This document shows positions 18,022 to 26,640 of a stretch of 59,462 nucleotides of DNA, piece after piece. Under the pieces are notes generated by a model. That model did no database searches. It had not been told where the DNA came from and saw nothing but the letters and a program-made list of their open reading frames with translations. Positions within the stretch are counted from its first letter, which is position 1. Every line of letters begins with the position of its first letter. A program made the position numbers and the translations under genes. This DNA is from Microbacterium luticocti DSM 19459 (GTDB lineage Bacteria; Actinomycetota; Actinomycetes; Actinomycetales; Microbacteriaceae). Location: assembly GCF_000422405.1 (NCBI RefSeq), contig NZ_AULS01000022.1, forward strand, positions 1 through 59,462, given 5' to 3'.

Positions 18022-18051
18022 TACGAGCATTCTAGCTCATAATGGCTCGAA
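18022..18051 (-). promoter_or_regulatory. hipBA promoter with overlapping palindromic operator
   Basis: On the plus strand TACGAGC (18022-18028) pairs with GCTCGAA (18045-18051) with one mismatch, and an inner GAGC (18025-18028)/GCTC (18035-18038) palindrome lies within. On the minus strand the centre contains TAGAAT (complement of 18029-18034), a good -10, placing a start about 20 nt before the hipB ribosome site. The local sequence is AT-rich compared with everything nearby. Confidence 0.6.
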
Positions 18052-18093
18052 TTAAAAGCATTAGGCGCGACGGGCGGGCGTCATCCCTGCACT

Positions 18094-18127
18094 CTTGAAA
18101 GCGTGCCGACCTTGAAAGCGTGCCGAC
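18094..18127. repeat. 17-bp tandem duplication in the hipB-rmlA gap
   Basis: CTTGAAAGCGTGCCGAC occurs twice back to back (18094-18110 and 18111-18127). It is consistent with a scar near the junction of an inserted module. Nothing else is recognised in 18057-18197. Confidence 0.7.
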
Positions 18128-18197
18128 GAGATCGCGGTGATCGCCGGCCGGCGGCCAGCGGTGGAGCAAGCCGAGAGCCGACGCGGTGCCCGAGAAC

Positions 18198-19067
18198 TCA
18201 GCGCCCCCGGTGGAGCAGGTCGAGCAGGTAGGAGCCGTAGCCGGACTTCACCAGCGAGTCGGCCCGCTCGTGCAGCTGTTCGTCGGTGAGGAACCCCTGC
18301 CGCCACGCGATCTCTTCGGGGCATCCGATCTTCATGCCGGTGCGGCGTTCCATGGTGCGCACGTAGTCGGCGGCATCCGTCATCTGGTCGAACGTGCCAG
18401 TGTCGAGCCACGCTGTGCCGCGCGGCAGCACCTCGACCTGCAGCGTGCCGCGGTCGAGATAGGCGCGGTTCACATCGGTGATCTCGTACTCGCCGCGGGC
18501 GCTCGGCTGCAGGCCGCGGGCGATGTCGATGACGTCGTTGTCATAGAAGTAGAGTCCCGGAACCGCGTAGTTGCTCTTGGGCTGCCCGGGCTTCTCTTCG
18601 AGCGAGACGGCCCGGCCGTCGGCGTCGAACTCGACCACGCCGTACGCCTCGGGCTGCGAGACCCAGTAGGCGAACACGGCGCCGCCGTGCACGTCAGAGA
18701 ACCGCGTGAGCTGTCGGCCGAGCCCCGGCCCGTACAGCAGGTTGTCGCCGAGCACCAGGGCGACCTTGTCACCGCCGATGAAGTCCGCCCCGATCGTGAA
18801 CGCCTGGGCGAGCCCGTCGGGTGAGGGCTGCTGCGCGAACGAGAGGCTGATGCCGAACTGCGAGCCGTCGCCGAGCAGCCGCTCGAAGAAGGGCGCGTCG
18901 TGCGGGGTGGTGATGATCAGGATGTCTCGGATGCCGGCCAGCATCAGGGTCGACAGTGGGTAGTAGACCATCGGCTTGTCATAGACCGGGATCAGCTGCT
19001 TCGAGACCCCGAGGGTGATCGGATGCAGCCGTGTGCCCGAGCCGCCGGCGAGGATGATGCCCTTCAC
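18198..19067 (-). CDS. rmlA: Glucose-1-phosphate thymidylyltransferase
   Basis: The 289-residue enzyme makes dTDP-glucose from dTTP and glucose-1-phosphate, the first committed step to dTDP-rhamnose. The N-terminal [38 protein letters not shown] is diagnostic; [57 protein letters not shown] and the C-terminal [17 protein letters not shown] follow. GTG 19067 is chosen because it begins the homology and has a CAGGAT hexamer 6 nt upstream (leaderless type). It is divergent from the acyltransferase gene with 77 bp between them. Confidence 0.96.
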   Translation of the reverse strand: MKGIILAGGSGTRLHPITLGVSKQLIPVYDKPMVYYPLSTLMLAGIRDILIITTPHDAPFFERLLGDGSQFGISLSFAQQPSPDGLAQAFTIGADFIGGDKVALVLGDNLLYGPGLGRQLTRFSDVHGGAVFAYWVSQPEAYGVVEFDADGRAVSLEEKPGQPKSNYAVPGLYFYDNDVIDIARGLQPSARGEYEITDVNRAYLDRGTLQVEVLPRGTAWLDTGTFDQMTDAADYVRTMERRTGMKIGCPEEIAWRQGFLTDEQLHERADSLVKSGYGSYLLDLLHRGR

Positions 19068-19073
19068 ACAACC

Positions 19074-19079
19074 ATCCTG
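19074..19079 (-). promoter_or_regulatory. Leaderless-type -10 hexamer CAGGAT of rmlA
   Basis: CAGGAT on the minus strand followed by 6 nt and the GTG start at 19067. Confidence 0.45.
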
Positions 19080-19132
19080 GCAGAGGCCGCAGGCGCGCGA
19101 TGTGCTCCCAGGTTCACACAGGGCGGGTCGCG

Positions 19133-19138
19133 TAAACT
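19133..19138 (+). promoter_or_regulatory. Leaderless -10 hexamer TAAACT of the acyltransferase gene
   Basis: TAAACT followed by 6 nt (CCCGGG) and the GTG start at 19145. Confidence 0.6.
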
Positions 19139-19144
19139 CCCGGG

Positions 19145-21295
19145 GTGACAGTCTCGGAGAAGCCCGATTTCGTCGTGCGCACTTCGCGCACCGGCGACGG
19201 CAGTATCTCTGATCCGGCGGCCACGAGTCGGCCCACTCCGGTGCGCGCCGACATCCAGGCACTTCGCGCGCTCGCCGTCCTCCTCGTCGTCATCTACCAC
19301 TTCTTCCCAGGCCGTGTTCCCGGCGGCTTTGTGGGCGTCGACGTCTTTTTCGTGATCTCGGGCTTCCTTATCACCAGCCACCTGGTGACGAAGCCGCCGC
19401 GGAGCGGTCGTCAGCTCGCGGAGTTCTGGGGGCGTCGCATCCGGCGACTGTTGCCGGCGTCGTTCCTCGTTCTCGCGGTCACTCTTGTTGCGACGGTGCT
19501 GTGGTCCCCGCAGACGGTCTGGACGAATGTTGCCAAGCAGGTTGCGGCCGCGGCGGCCTACATCGAGAACTGGTTCCTCGCAGGGCAGGCGGTCGACTAT
19601 CTCGCCGCTGACGATGCGCCGAGCCCAGTGCAGCACTTCTGGTCGCTCTCTGTGGAAGAACAGTTCTATCTGGTCTGGCCGATCGTCGTGCTGTTCGCCA
19701 TCTGGTTCATCCGACGGCGCACACGCAACGCCGACCGAGTGGCGGTCGGGTCTGCCATCGCCGTGATCGTCGCTGTTTCGCTGGTGGCATCGATCTGGAT
19801 CACCGCCACCGACCCGGCGTCCGCATACTTCGTCTCGTGGACCCGCGCATGGGAGCTCGGGCTGGGGGGATTGGCGGCATGCGTCTTCCCGTGGGTGCAG
19901 CGTCGCCTCGACGGCCATCGGCCGGCGCGTCTGGTGATCGCCTACGGCGGTCTCGCGATGATCGCGATTGCGGCGCTCTCGTTCACGGGTGCGATGCCGT
20001 TCCCCAGCTACACGGCTGCGCTGCCGGTCGCAGGAACCGCGTTGGTGATTCTTGCGGCGATCGAGCGGGGACCACTGTCGCCGTTGCGTGCGATGTCGTG
20101 GAAGCCCGTGCAACTCGTCGGCGATGTGTCGTACAGCATGTATCTCTGGCACTGGCCGGCACTGGTCTTGTTGCCTTACGCGCTCGGCCACGATCCTCAC
20201 CGGACGGCAAAGGTGCTCGCGATCGTCGGTGCCTTCGCGCTCGCGTGGCTCACGAAGGTCTTCATCGAGGACCGCTTCCGTGGGCGTAAGCCCCTCGGCC
20301 AACCGCTTCGCCGCTCATTCATTTTCGCCGTCAGTGGCATGGTCGTGATCGGTCTCGCGTCGGCTGCTGTCGTGGCCACTGTCAACGCGCAGTCCGCCGC
20401 GGCGCAGGCGAAGCTCGACCACGCCCTCAACGACCCTGACTCGTGCTTCGGGTCGCGCGCGCTGGTCAACAGCGATTCGTGCTCACCGCACGGCGAAAAA
20501 CTCCTCACGTCGCCGGTGTTCGCGAAGGAGGACAAGCCGGCGCCCTACAAGGACGGTTGTTGGATTGTCGGCGATTTCAGCGACCTGAAGACCTGTCACT
20601 ACGGCAGCAACGATCCCCACGCGAAGCAGATTGCGCTCATCGGCAACTCGCACGCGGGCCACTGGCTGCCCGCGCTGGAGGAGATCGCCAAGACCGAGGA
20701 CTGGTCGATCACGACCTACCTCATCTCCGAGTGTTACACCGTGGACGTCCTGGTCGACTACGGAACGCCGGAGCGGTCGCAGAACTGCCTTGACTGGAAC
20801 AAGAACGTCATCGCCGAGGTGCCGAAGAAGGGCTACGACCTCGTCGTCTTCTCCAACCGCACGTGGGAGAAAATGCCCGGAAAGACCCGCGAACAGACGT
20901 GGGCTGCCGCGGGTGAGGCTTACAAACGCATCCTCACTGATTGGACCAATGCCGGTACCCCCGTGCTGGTGCTGCATGACACGCCGTATGCGACCGAGCT
21001 CAAGAATGTTCCCGATTGCGTCGGCGCGCACCTCGACGATCTCTCCGACTGCGACGGAACGCGAGCGCGTGAGCAGGTCGACCCGCTCGCTGACGTCGCC
21101 GCCACCATGTCGAGACCGAACCTGAAGATGCTCGATCTGACCGACCGAATCTGCGCGGGAAACACGTGTTACTCGGTGCTCGGCGGCGTGATCGTCTACT
21201 TCGACCGTGGCCACCTGTCGGGAACGTTCGTGCGGTCGCTGACAGCGGACATCAAGCGGGCAGCCGACCAACTTGTGCGGACCCCCGATCACTGA
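19145..21295 (+). CDS. OatA-like acyltransferase 3 / SGNH fusion membrane protein
   Basis: The 716-residue protein has an N-terminal AT3 (Acyl_transf_3) membrane domain of about ten helices. It starts [47 protein letters not shown] and includes the [10 protein letters not shown] block, [15 protein letters not shown] and [17 protein letters not shown]. The C-terminal half, outside the membrane, is an SGNH esterase-like domain with [18 protein letters not shown] and a terminal D-x2-H (YFDRGHLS). Such proteins O-acetylate peptidoglycan or surface polysaccharide. Given its place opposite rmlA and before polymer genes, the polymer is the likely substrate. The start is fixed by the leaderless hexamer. 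Confidence 0.88.
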   Translation: MTVSEKPDFVVRTSRTGDGSISDPAATSRPTPVRADIQALRALAVLLVVIYHFFPGRVPGGFVGVDVFFVISGFLITSHLVTKPPRSGRQLAEFWGRRIRRLLPASFLVLAVTLVATVLWSPQTVWTNVAKQVAAAAAYIENWFLAGQAVDYLAADDAPSPVQHFWSLSVEEQFYLVWPIVVLFAIWFIRRRTRNADRVAVGSAIAVIVAVSLVASIWITATDPASAYFVSWTRAWELGLGGLAACVFPWVQRRLDGHRPARLVIAYGGLAMIAIAALSFTGAMPFPSYTAALPVAGTALVILAAIERGPLSPLRAMSWKPVQLVGDVSYSMYLWHWPALVLLPYALGHDPHRTAKVLAIVGAFALAWLTKVFIEDRFRGRKPLGQPLRRSFIFAVSGMVVIGLASAAVVATVNAQSAAAQAKLDHALNDPDSCFGSRALVNSDSCSPHGEKLLTSPVFAKEDKPAPYKDGCWIVGDFSDLKTCHYGSNDPHAKQIALIGNSHAGHWLPALEEIAKTEDWSITTYLISECYTVDVLVDYGTPERSQNCLDWNKNVIAEVPKKGYDLVVFSNRTWEKMPGKTREQTWAAAGEAYKRILTDWTNAGTPVLVLHDTPYATELKNVPDCVGAHLDDLSDCDGTRAREQVDPLADVAATMSRPNLKMLDLTDRICAGNTCYSVLGGVIVYFDRGHLSGTFVRSLTADIKRAADQLVRTPDH

Positions 21296-21358
21296 CCGCG
21301 CTCCGCTTCATGGCCCCGAGCGAACACGTGCGCCCAGGTGAAACTCAAGTGCGTTCCC

Positions 21359-21364
21359 TACAAT
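21359..21364 (+). promoter_or_regulatory. -10 hexamer TACAAT, probable promoter of the polymer gene block
   Basis: TACAAT with GTGAAA about 17 nt upstream as a weak -35. It lies 11 nt before GTG 21376, giving a very short leader. Confidence 0.5.
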
Positions 21365-21375
21365 GTACGGGTTCC

Positions 21376-24042
21376 GTGGCGCCGGCCACGCCTCACCCCG
21401 TGACGATTGCGAGACCAGTGCCCCGACCCTTCTCCGTCATCTCACCCATGTACAACGTGGAGCCGTACGTCGCGGAGTTTCTCGAGTCTCTGGTGACGCA
21501 GTCGATCGGTCTCGACCAGCTTCAGATCATCTTGGTCGATGACGGATCGACCGACGGAACTGCAGCGGTCGCTGAGGATTTCGCACGTCGCCACGGCGAC
21601 TCCATCATGCTGATCCGCAAGGAGAACGGTGGACAGGCGAGCGCTCGGAACGAAGGGCTCCGCCACGCCACCGGGCAATGGGTGACCTTCCCGGATCCCG
21701 ACGATGTCCTCGACCATCGTTACTTCGAGGTCGTGTCCCACGGCCTCGCGGACGCGGCGCATCACGGGCAGGAACCGGCCATTGTGTCGACGCGGCTGCT
21801 GATGTGGTACGAGGAGACGGGGAAGGTCAAGAAGAATCACGCCCTTGACCTACGGTTCCGATCTGGTGCCCGTATTGTCGACCTCGACGAGTCCCCAGAC
21901 TGGATTCAGCCGCACGCCACGTCTGGGTTCTTCCGACGTGACATCATCCGTCGGGCGGAGCTGACATTTCCCGAGAATCTGCGGCTGCGATTCGAGGACA
22001 CGAGCTTCGTCTCGCGGTACCTCCTCAATACGCCGCGGCCTGTTGTGCAGTTCCTGCCCGCGGCGAAGTACCTCTACCGGCAGCGGGCTGACAGCTCGTC
22101 CACGATTCAGAAGAGCGCCAACGACCCCCGGAAGTACGTGGACACGATCGAGGTCGGCTTCCGTGGCGTGATCGAAGAGGCGATGACGCTGAAGGGAGCG
22201 GTGCCGCGCTGGGCGCAGAACATCTTCCTTTATGACCAGTACTGGATCCTCAAGAGTTCGCAGAGTGCCGCTGTTCGCAACGCGGAGTTTCCTGACGCCA
22301 TGTACGAGCGGCTGAAGACCCTCGTACCTGAGTACCTCCAGCATGTCGACGACGACCTCATTTTGAACTTCCGTTTGATGCCCGTGACTCCATGGATGCG
22401 CGAGGCGCTATGGCTCGTGAAGCACGGTTCTGGACACTCAGTCGTCTATCGCGGACCCGTCGACAGCGAGCGTGGCCTCGCATCGCTGGTGTACCGATAC
22501 GTCGGGGATACGCCAGATGAGCTTCTGCTCATAGGACCTGAGCGCACCCCTGCCTCAGCGATCCACGTCAAGGACCAGGGGCTTGAGTACGTTGGTCGCC
22601 CCATCGTGTGGCAGCGTACGATCTGGGTGCCAGACGACGTGGTAGTGCTCTTGACCCTCAACGGTGTGCCGATCCACCAAATTCATGATGCGCCGCGCAA
22701 ATTGACACCTGCGTTCGAACTCGGATCGACATCGATTCGGGGCAGGACATGGGCCGGATCTTCGCAGCGGATCCTGACCCGAGCGGGAAAGGCGGCAAGG
22801 CGCCGATTTTCTCGAGGTGGGCTCGCGCTTGTGCGGCGCGATCTCGCAGTTCACTCGCGCTACCTCGCGCGTCGCTTTGCCGACGCCTGGGTGTTCATCG
22901 ACCGCGACAACCTGGCGAACGACAGCGCAGAGGATCTCTACTGGTGGGTGCGCGATCGCCATCCCGAAGTCAATGCCTGGTTCGTCCTCCGGCGCGACTC
23001 CCCGGACTGGCCCCGCATGAACGCTGCCGGCGCCCGTCTTGTAGAGTATGGCACCGCGGAGTTCTACGCTCTCCTTATCCACGCGCAACACCTGGCATCC
23101 AGTCACGCTGACCGCTTTGTGACACATGCATTGCCCCGGAAGTACAGGCCCGGCCGATACAAGTTCACGTTCCTGCAGCATGGTGTCATCAAAGGGGATA
23201 TATCCTCCTGGCTGAACGGAAAGCAGATTGACCTTTTCGTAACGTCGACCCGGGATGAGTTCGAGTACATCACGAGTCCGTCGCCGTTCAAGCACGGCAC
23301 GAAGGAGGTCCGGTTGACGGGGCTTCCTCGGTTCGATGTGCTCCAATCGCGCTCAGAAGCGACTCCCGACGAAAAGAAGGATCTCGTCGTTGTCATGCCG
23401 ACGTGGCGCAATTATCTCGTCAGCGGGATGGGGAAATCGTCCGGAGACCGAAATGGAATCGATGACTTCCTCGAAACGGAATATGCGAAACGGTTCTCCG
23501 AACTTTTGGGTGCCCTTGCCGTTCACCCGTCAGTGATAGAGGCAGAGTGCACGATTCTCTTCATGCCTCATCCCAACATGGGAGTTTATCTGCCGAGCTT
23601 CCCGCTCCCAGACGGTGTGGCGGTCGCCTCGTACGACGATGTGGATGTGCGCGATGTCCTGACCCGCGCACGGATGCTCATCACCGACTACTCTTCGATG
23701 GCGTTCAATGCGGCGTATATCAGGTTGCCGATGGCGTACTTCCAGTTCGATCGTGATGAGTATTTCGTCGGCCATACAGAGCGACCCGGATACTTCAAAT
23801 ACGAGCGCGATGGATTCGGGCCGGTCTGTGACAGTGTCCCCCAGGTTGTCTCTGCAGTGGAATCGGCGTTGCGTCAAGGTATGACAGCCGAATACGCGGA
23901 GCGGGTCGATCGGACGTTCCCGGTTCGGGATGGCCGAAACCGAGAGCGTGTCTTCGAGGCGATGCTCGACATCACGCGTCGAGCACCCCTCCGTGAACGC
24001 GTGCTCTTGAGATCCGCCACGCCGAACCCATCCGGGACATGA
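21376..24042 (+). CDS. GT2 glycosyltransferase :: CDP-glycerol glycerophosphotransferase fusion
   Basis: The protein has about 888 residues. The N-terminal third is a GT-A family 2 enzyme (FSVISPMYNVEPYVAEFLESLV, ILVDDGSTDGTA, NGGQASARNEGLRHATGQWV, DPDDVLD), and a middle region resembles the C-terminal half of the GT2 at 26641. The C-terminal part is a TagB/TagF-type transferase: FTFLQHGVIKGDISSWLN with the catalytic His, DLFVTSTRDEFEYI, LTGLPRFDVL, MPTWRNYL, LFMPHPNM and ITDYSSMAFNAAYIRLPMAYFQFD. It should add or polymerise CDP-activated polyol phosphate on a lipid-linked glycan. The start is uncertain (GTG 21376 or 21400; ATG 21310 also in frame). Clearly lower GC than the window average. 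Confidence 0.85.
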   Translation: MAPATPHPVTIARPVPRPFSVISPMYNVEPYVAEFLESLVTQSIGLDQLQIILVDDGSTDGTAAVAEDFARRHGDSIMLIRKENGGQASARNEGLRHATGQWVTFPDPDDVLDHRYFEVVSHGLADAAHHGQEPAIVSTRLLMWYEETGKVKKNHALDLRFRSGARIVDLDESPDWIQPHATSGFFRRDIIRRAELTFPENLRLRFEDTSFVSRYLLNTPRPVVQFLPAAKYLYRQRADSSSTIQKSANDPRKYVDTIEVGFRGVIEEAMTLKGAVPRWAQNIFLYDQYWILKSSQSAAVRNAEFPDAMYERLKTLVPEYLQHVDDDLILNFRLMPVTPWMREALWLVKHGSGHSVVYRGPVDSERGLASLVYRYVGDTPDELLLIGPERTPASAIHVKDQGLEYVGRPIVWQRTIWVPDDVVVLLTLNGVPIHQIHDAPRKLTPAFELGSTSIRGRTWAGSSQRILTRAGKAARRRFSRGGLALVRRDLAVHSRYLARRFADAWVFIDRDNLANDSAEDLYWWVRDRHPEVNAWFVLRRDSPDWPRMNAAGARLVEYGTAEFYALLIHAQHLASSHADRFVTHALPRKYRPGRYKFTFLQHGVIKGDISSWLNGKQIDLFVTSTRDEFEYITSPSPFKHGTKEVRLTGLPRFDVLQSRSEATPDEKKDLVVVMPTWRNYLVSGMGKSSGDRNGIDDFLETEYAKRFSELLGALAVHPSVIEAECTILFMPHPNMGVYLPSFPLPDGVAVASYDDVDVRDVLTRARMLITDYSSMAFNAAYIRLPMAYFQFDRDEYFVGHTERPGYFKYERDGFGPVCDSVPQVVSAVESALRQGMTAEYAERVDRTFPVRDGRNRERVFEAMLDITRRAPLRERVLLRSATPNPSGT

Positions 24043-24254
24043 ATGGAGAGCATGGTAGGATGGATCGCTCCGATGGTGTCCAAGCAATCCGTGCTTGCGC
24101 CGCTGCTGTCCCCAAGCGCATCGCCGTGACGATCAACTCGCTTCACACAGTCGGGCACGTTCGGAGCTTGCGTGAGGCCGCGTCTAGCCGCCACGCCGCC
24201 CGAGGAGTGCATCACGCAACCACGCGGGCAGCCGTCTTTCCCTGAACGGAAACT

Positions 24255-25397
24255 ATGGAACTATCGATCATCGTACCGACCTATAACGAGGCACCGAATG
24301 TGGCCGAACTCGTTCGCCGCGTCGCGGCATCTGTGCAGGGGATTGATGCCGAGGTCATCTTCGTAGACGACAGCTCGGACGACACTGCCGACGTGGTTCG
24401 GTCGGTGATGGAGACCGCGTCGCTTCCAGTCAAACTCATCAAGCGGGACACACCAACGGGCGGTCTCGGCGGTGCTGTCGTGGAGGGTATCTACGCGGCG
24501 CAGGCCGACATCTGCGTCGTGATGGATGGCGACCTGCAACACCCGCCCGAGGATATCCCCAAGCTGTACGCACGCTACCGCGAGGGTGACGCGGACGTGG
24601 TGGTTGCATCGAGGTACGTCGGAGCTGGCTCCGCTCATGGGCTCGCTGACCGGTCCCGGGTGCTGGTGTCGCGCCTTTCAACTCTGGTCACGCGCGCCAT
24701 GTTCCCGATCCGGCTCCGCGATGTCACCGACCCGATGACGGGATTCTTCCTGGTCGACCGGAACGCCGTGGACGTCAGGGGGCTGAAGCCACGGGGGTTC
24801 AAGATTCTCTTGGAGATGCTCGCGCGCCGCGCGGTGCGTGTCGCCGAGGTCCCATTCCACTTCGCCTCACGCTACGCAGGGGAGTCGAAGGCGTCTCTCC
24901 GTCAAGGCCTGCACTTCCTCGTCCAGCTCGCGGCGCTCCGCTTCGGCAAGATGTCTTTGTTCGCACTCATCGGCGGGTTCGGCGCGGTAGCGAACCTCGG
25001 CATCATGTGGTTCTTGATCCAGTTCGGCGTCCACTACATCCCCGCCGCGATCATCGGCGCCGAGGTGACCATCGTCGGCAACTTCCTTCTGCAGGAGCGT
25101 TTCGTCTTCCGCGACATGACCGCGGACGCGTCAGGTATATGGTCACGCTTTGCAAAGTCCTTTGCGTTCAACAATATCGAAGCGCTGGTGCGCATTCCCT
25201 TGATCGCGCTCCTCGTCAACGAATGGCACGTTTCTAGCGTCATAGCGGCGGGGATCACGCTCGCGGTCGCGTTCATTGTCCGATTCGTCTTCCACTCGCT
25301 GATCGTCTATGCACCGCGTCGGAGTTCGTCGGCAACACGCACATCCAAGATCTTGGATGAACTCGATAAGCAAGCGGCAACGCCCGGCGAGTTGTAA
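24255..25397 (+). CDS. DPM1-like polyprenol-phosphate glycosyltransferase with GtrA domain
   Basis: The 380-residue protein has an N-terminal GT2 domain of the dolichol-phosphate mannose synthase type (LSIIVPTYNEAPNVAELVRRV, VIFVDDSSDDTADVV, MDGDLQHPPEDIPKL, DPMTGFFLVDR, PFHFASRYAGESKASLRQGLHFL). A C-terminal GtrA domain of four helices follows (FALIGGFGAVANLGIMWFLIQF ... NFLLQERFVFRD). It should charge polyprenyl phosphate with a hexose and perhaps help flip it for use by GT-C enzymes such as the one encoded next. The ATG is preceded by a weak GGAAA site. The 212-bp gap upstream holds a possible -10 (TAGGAT near 24057). Confidence 0.9.
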   Translation: MELSIIVPTYNEAPNVAELVRRVAASVQGIDAEVIFVDDSSDDTADVVRSVMETASLPVKLIKRDTPTGGLGGAVVEGIYAAQADICVVMDGDLQHPPEDIPKLYARYREGDADVVVASRYVGAGSAHGLADRSRVLVSRLSTLVTRAMFPIRLRDVTDPMTGFFLVDRNAVDVRGLKPRGFKILLEMLARRAVRVAEVPFHFASRYAGESKASLRQGLHFLVQLAALRFGKMSLFALIGGFGAVANLGIMWFLIQFGVHYIPAAIIGAEVTIVGNFLLQERFVFRDMTADASGIWSRFAKSFAFNNIEALVRIPLIALLVNEWHVSSVIAAGITLAVAFIVRFVFHSLIVYAPRRSSSATRTSKILDELDKQAATPGEL

Positions 25398-25403
25398 TTC
25401 GGA

Positions 25404-26609
25404 ATGAACGTGGCGCCTCAAACCTCCCGCGTCCGCGCGCAAGTCGATCGTCGCGAGTACGCTGCCGCGAATCTTCGCAGTCGTTGGCACTCGGCATCCC
25501 GTCGAGTGTTGGATCACATGTCACACCATGCGGTGTGGTATGTACTCGTGACCGCTGTTGCGCAGCGCATAGCGACGGTCCTTGTCCTCTTCGTCGTGGT
25601 GGGATTCGATAAGGGCTCCGCACACCTACTCGAGTGGGATGCCACCTGGTATCGGGGTATCATCACGCGCGGCTATCAGCTTGGCCGTGATGATGGTACC
25701 CCGTCCAACTTGGCGTTCTTTCCTCTGTATCCGATGACCGCGAAGCTGCTGGCTGCACTTCCATTCGTGTCGACCGGTGCTGCGATGCTCATGATCGGCA
25801 TCGCGGGTGCTGTCGTGGCCGCTGTGCCGATCTTCCTCATCGGCAAGCACCTTCACTCGGTGACTGTCGGCTTCGTGCTTGCGATGCTCTGGGGGGCGAT
25901 GCCACAGAGCATCGTGCTCGTGATGGGCTACCCCGAGGGCTTGTTTACAGCCGCGACGGCCTTCGGTCTGTTATTCCTGTTGCGTAAGCAACCGGTCGCG
26001 GCTGCAGTGGCGACGTGTCTAGCCGGCCTGATCCGCCCGTCTGCGCTCCCGCTGATCCTGGTGGTCATGGTGTGGTCGTTCGTGAATCTTTGCCACAAGC
26101 CGAGGCAGTGGCGCTGGTGGGTGTCGACGGGTCTTGCACCACTGGGAACCGGCGTTTACCTCATCTACATCGCGTACCGCACCGGTGACCTCTTCGGATA
26201 CTTCGCGATCCAGCGCGATTGGAACCTTCGATTCGGGAAACCGTGGGAGCTCGTCCTTCAGGCGCACTACTACTTAACGACGAACGACTCTTATCTCGTG
26301 TCCATGGACATCTACCTACCCATCGTGGTCGCCTTTGTCCTTCTGGTTATCATGCTGGCTGGGCGATGGCGGTGGCCGGGATACAGCTGGATTGTGTTGT
26401 ATACTATCGTCGCTGCTGCGCTTGTGGTCACGCGAGCGACGTTCTTCTGGAGCGAATCGCGCCAGTTTCTCGTTCTCTTCCCGCTCCTCCTTCCGCTCGC
26501 GACCATCAAGACCTCCCGCTGGGCGTGGGTGATCACGTTGATTGTGGGTACGGTGGCCAGCGCGTACTTCGGGACAATGCTCTTGTCGGCGTTCCAGTAC
26601 TCCCCTTGA
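25404..26609 (+). CDS. PIG-V-like GT-C membrane mannosyltransferase
   Basis: The 401-residue protein has about nine to ten predicted membrane helices. The first extracytoplasmic loop carries the GT-C acidic motif in LEWDATWYRGIITRGYQLG, and the PIG-V-type AFFPLYPMTAKLL follows. These enzymes use polyprenyl-phosphate sugars, usually mannose, on the outside of the membrane. The gene starts 6 bp after the DPM1-like gene, which would supply the donor, so the two probably act together to decorate the wall polymer. The C-terminus (FWSESRQFLVLFPLLLPLA) matches the family. Donor and acceptor are inferred from context. Confidence 0.82.
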   Translation: MNVAPQTSRVRAQVDRREYAAANLRSRWHSASRRVLDHMSHHAVWYVLVTAVAQRIATVLVLFVVVGFDKGSAHLLEWDATWYRGIITRGYQLGRDDGTPSNLAFFPLYPMTAKLLAALPFVSTGAAMLMIGIAGAVVAAVPIFLIGKHLHSVTVGFVLAMLWGAMPQSIVLVMGYPEGLFTAATAFGLLFLLRKQPVAAAVATCLAGLIRPSALPLILVVMVWSFVNLCHKPRQWRWWVSTGLAPLGTGVYLIYIAYRTGDLFGYFAIQRDWNLRFGKPWELVLQAHYYLTTNDSYLVSMDIYLPIVVAFVLLVIMLAGRWRWPGYSWIVLYTIVAAALVVTRATFFWSESRQFLVLFPLLLPLATIKTSRWAWVITLIVGTVASAYFGTMLLSAFQYSP

Positions 26610-26640
26610 ACGGTCGCGAGTCGGATATGGAGAATCATCG

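Noticed and set aside
24039..24245. 68-codon plus-strand frame between the fusion polymerase and DPM1-like genes
   Set aside because: It has no ribosome site with good spacing, no recognisable motif, and overlaps the previous stop; it probably is untranslated leader.
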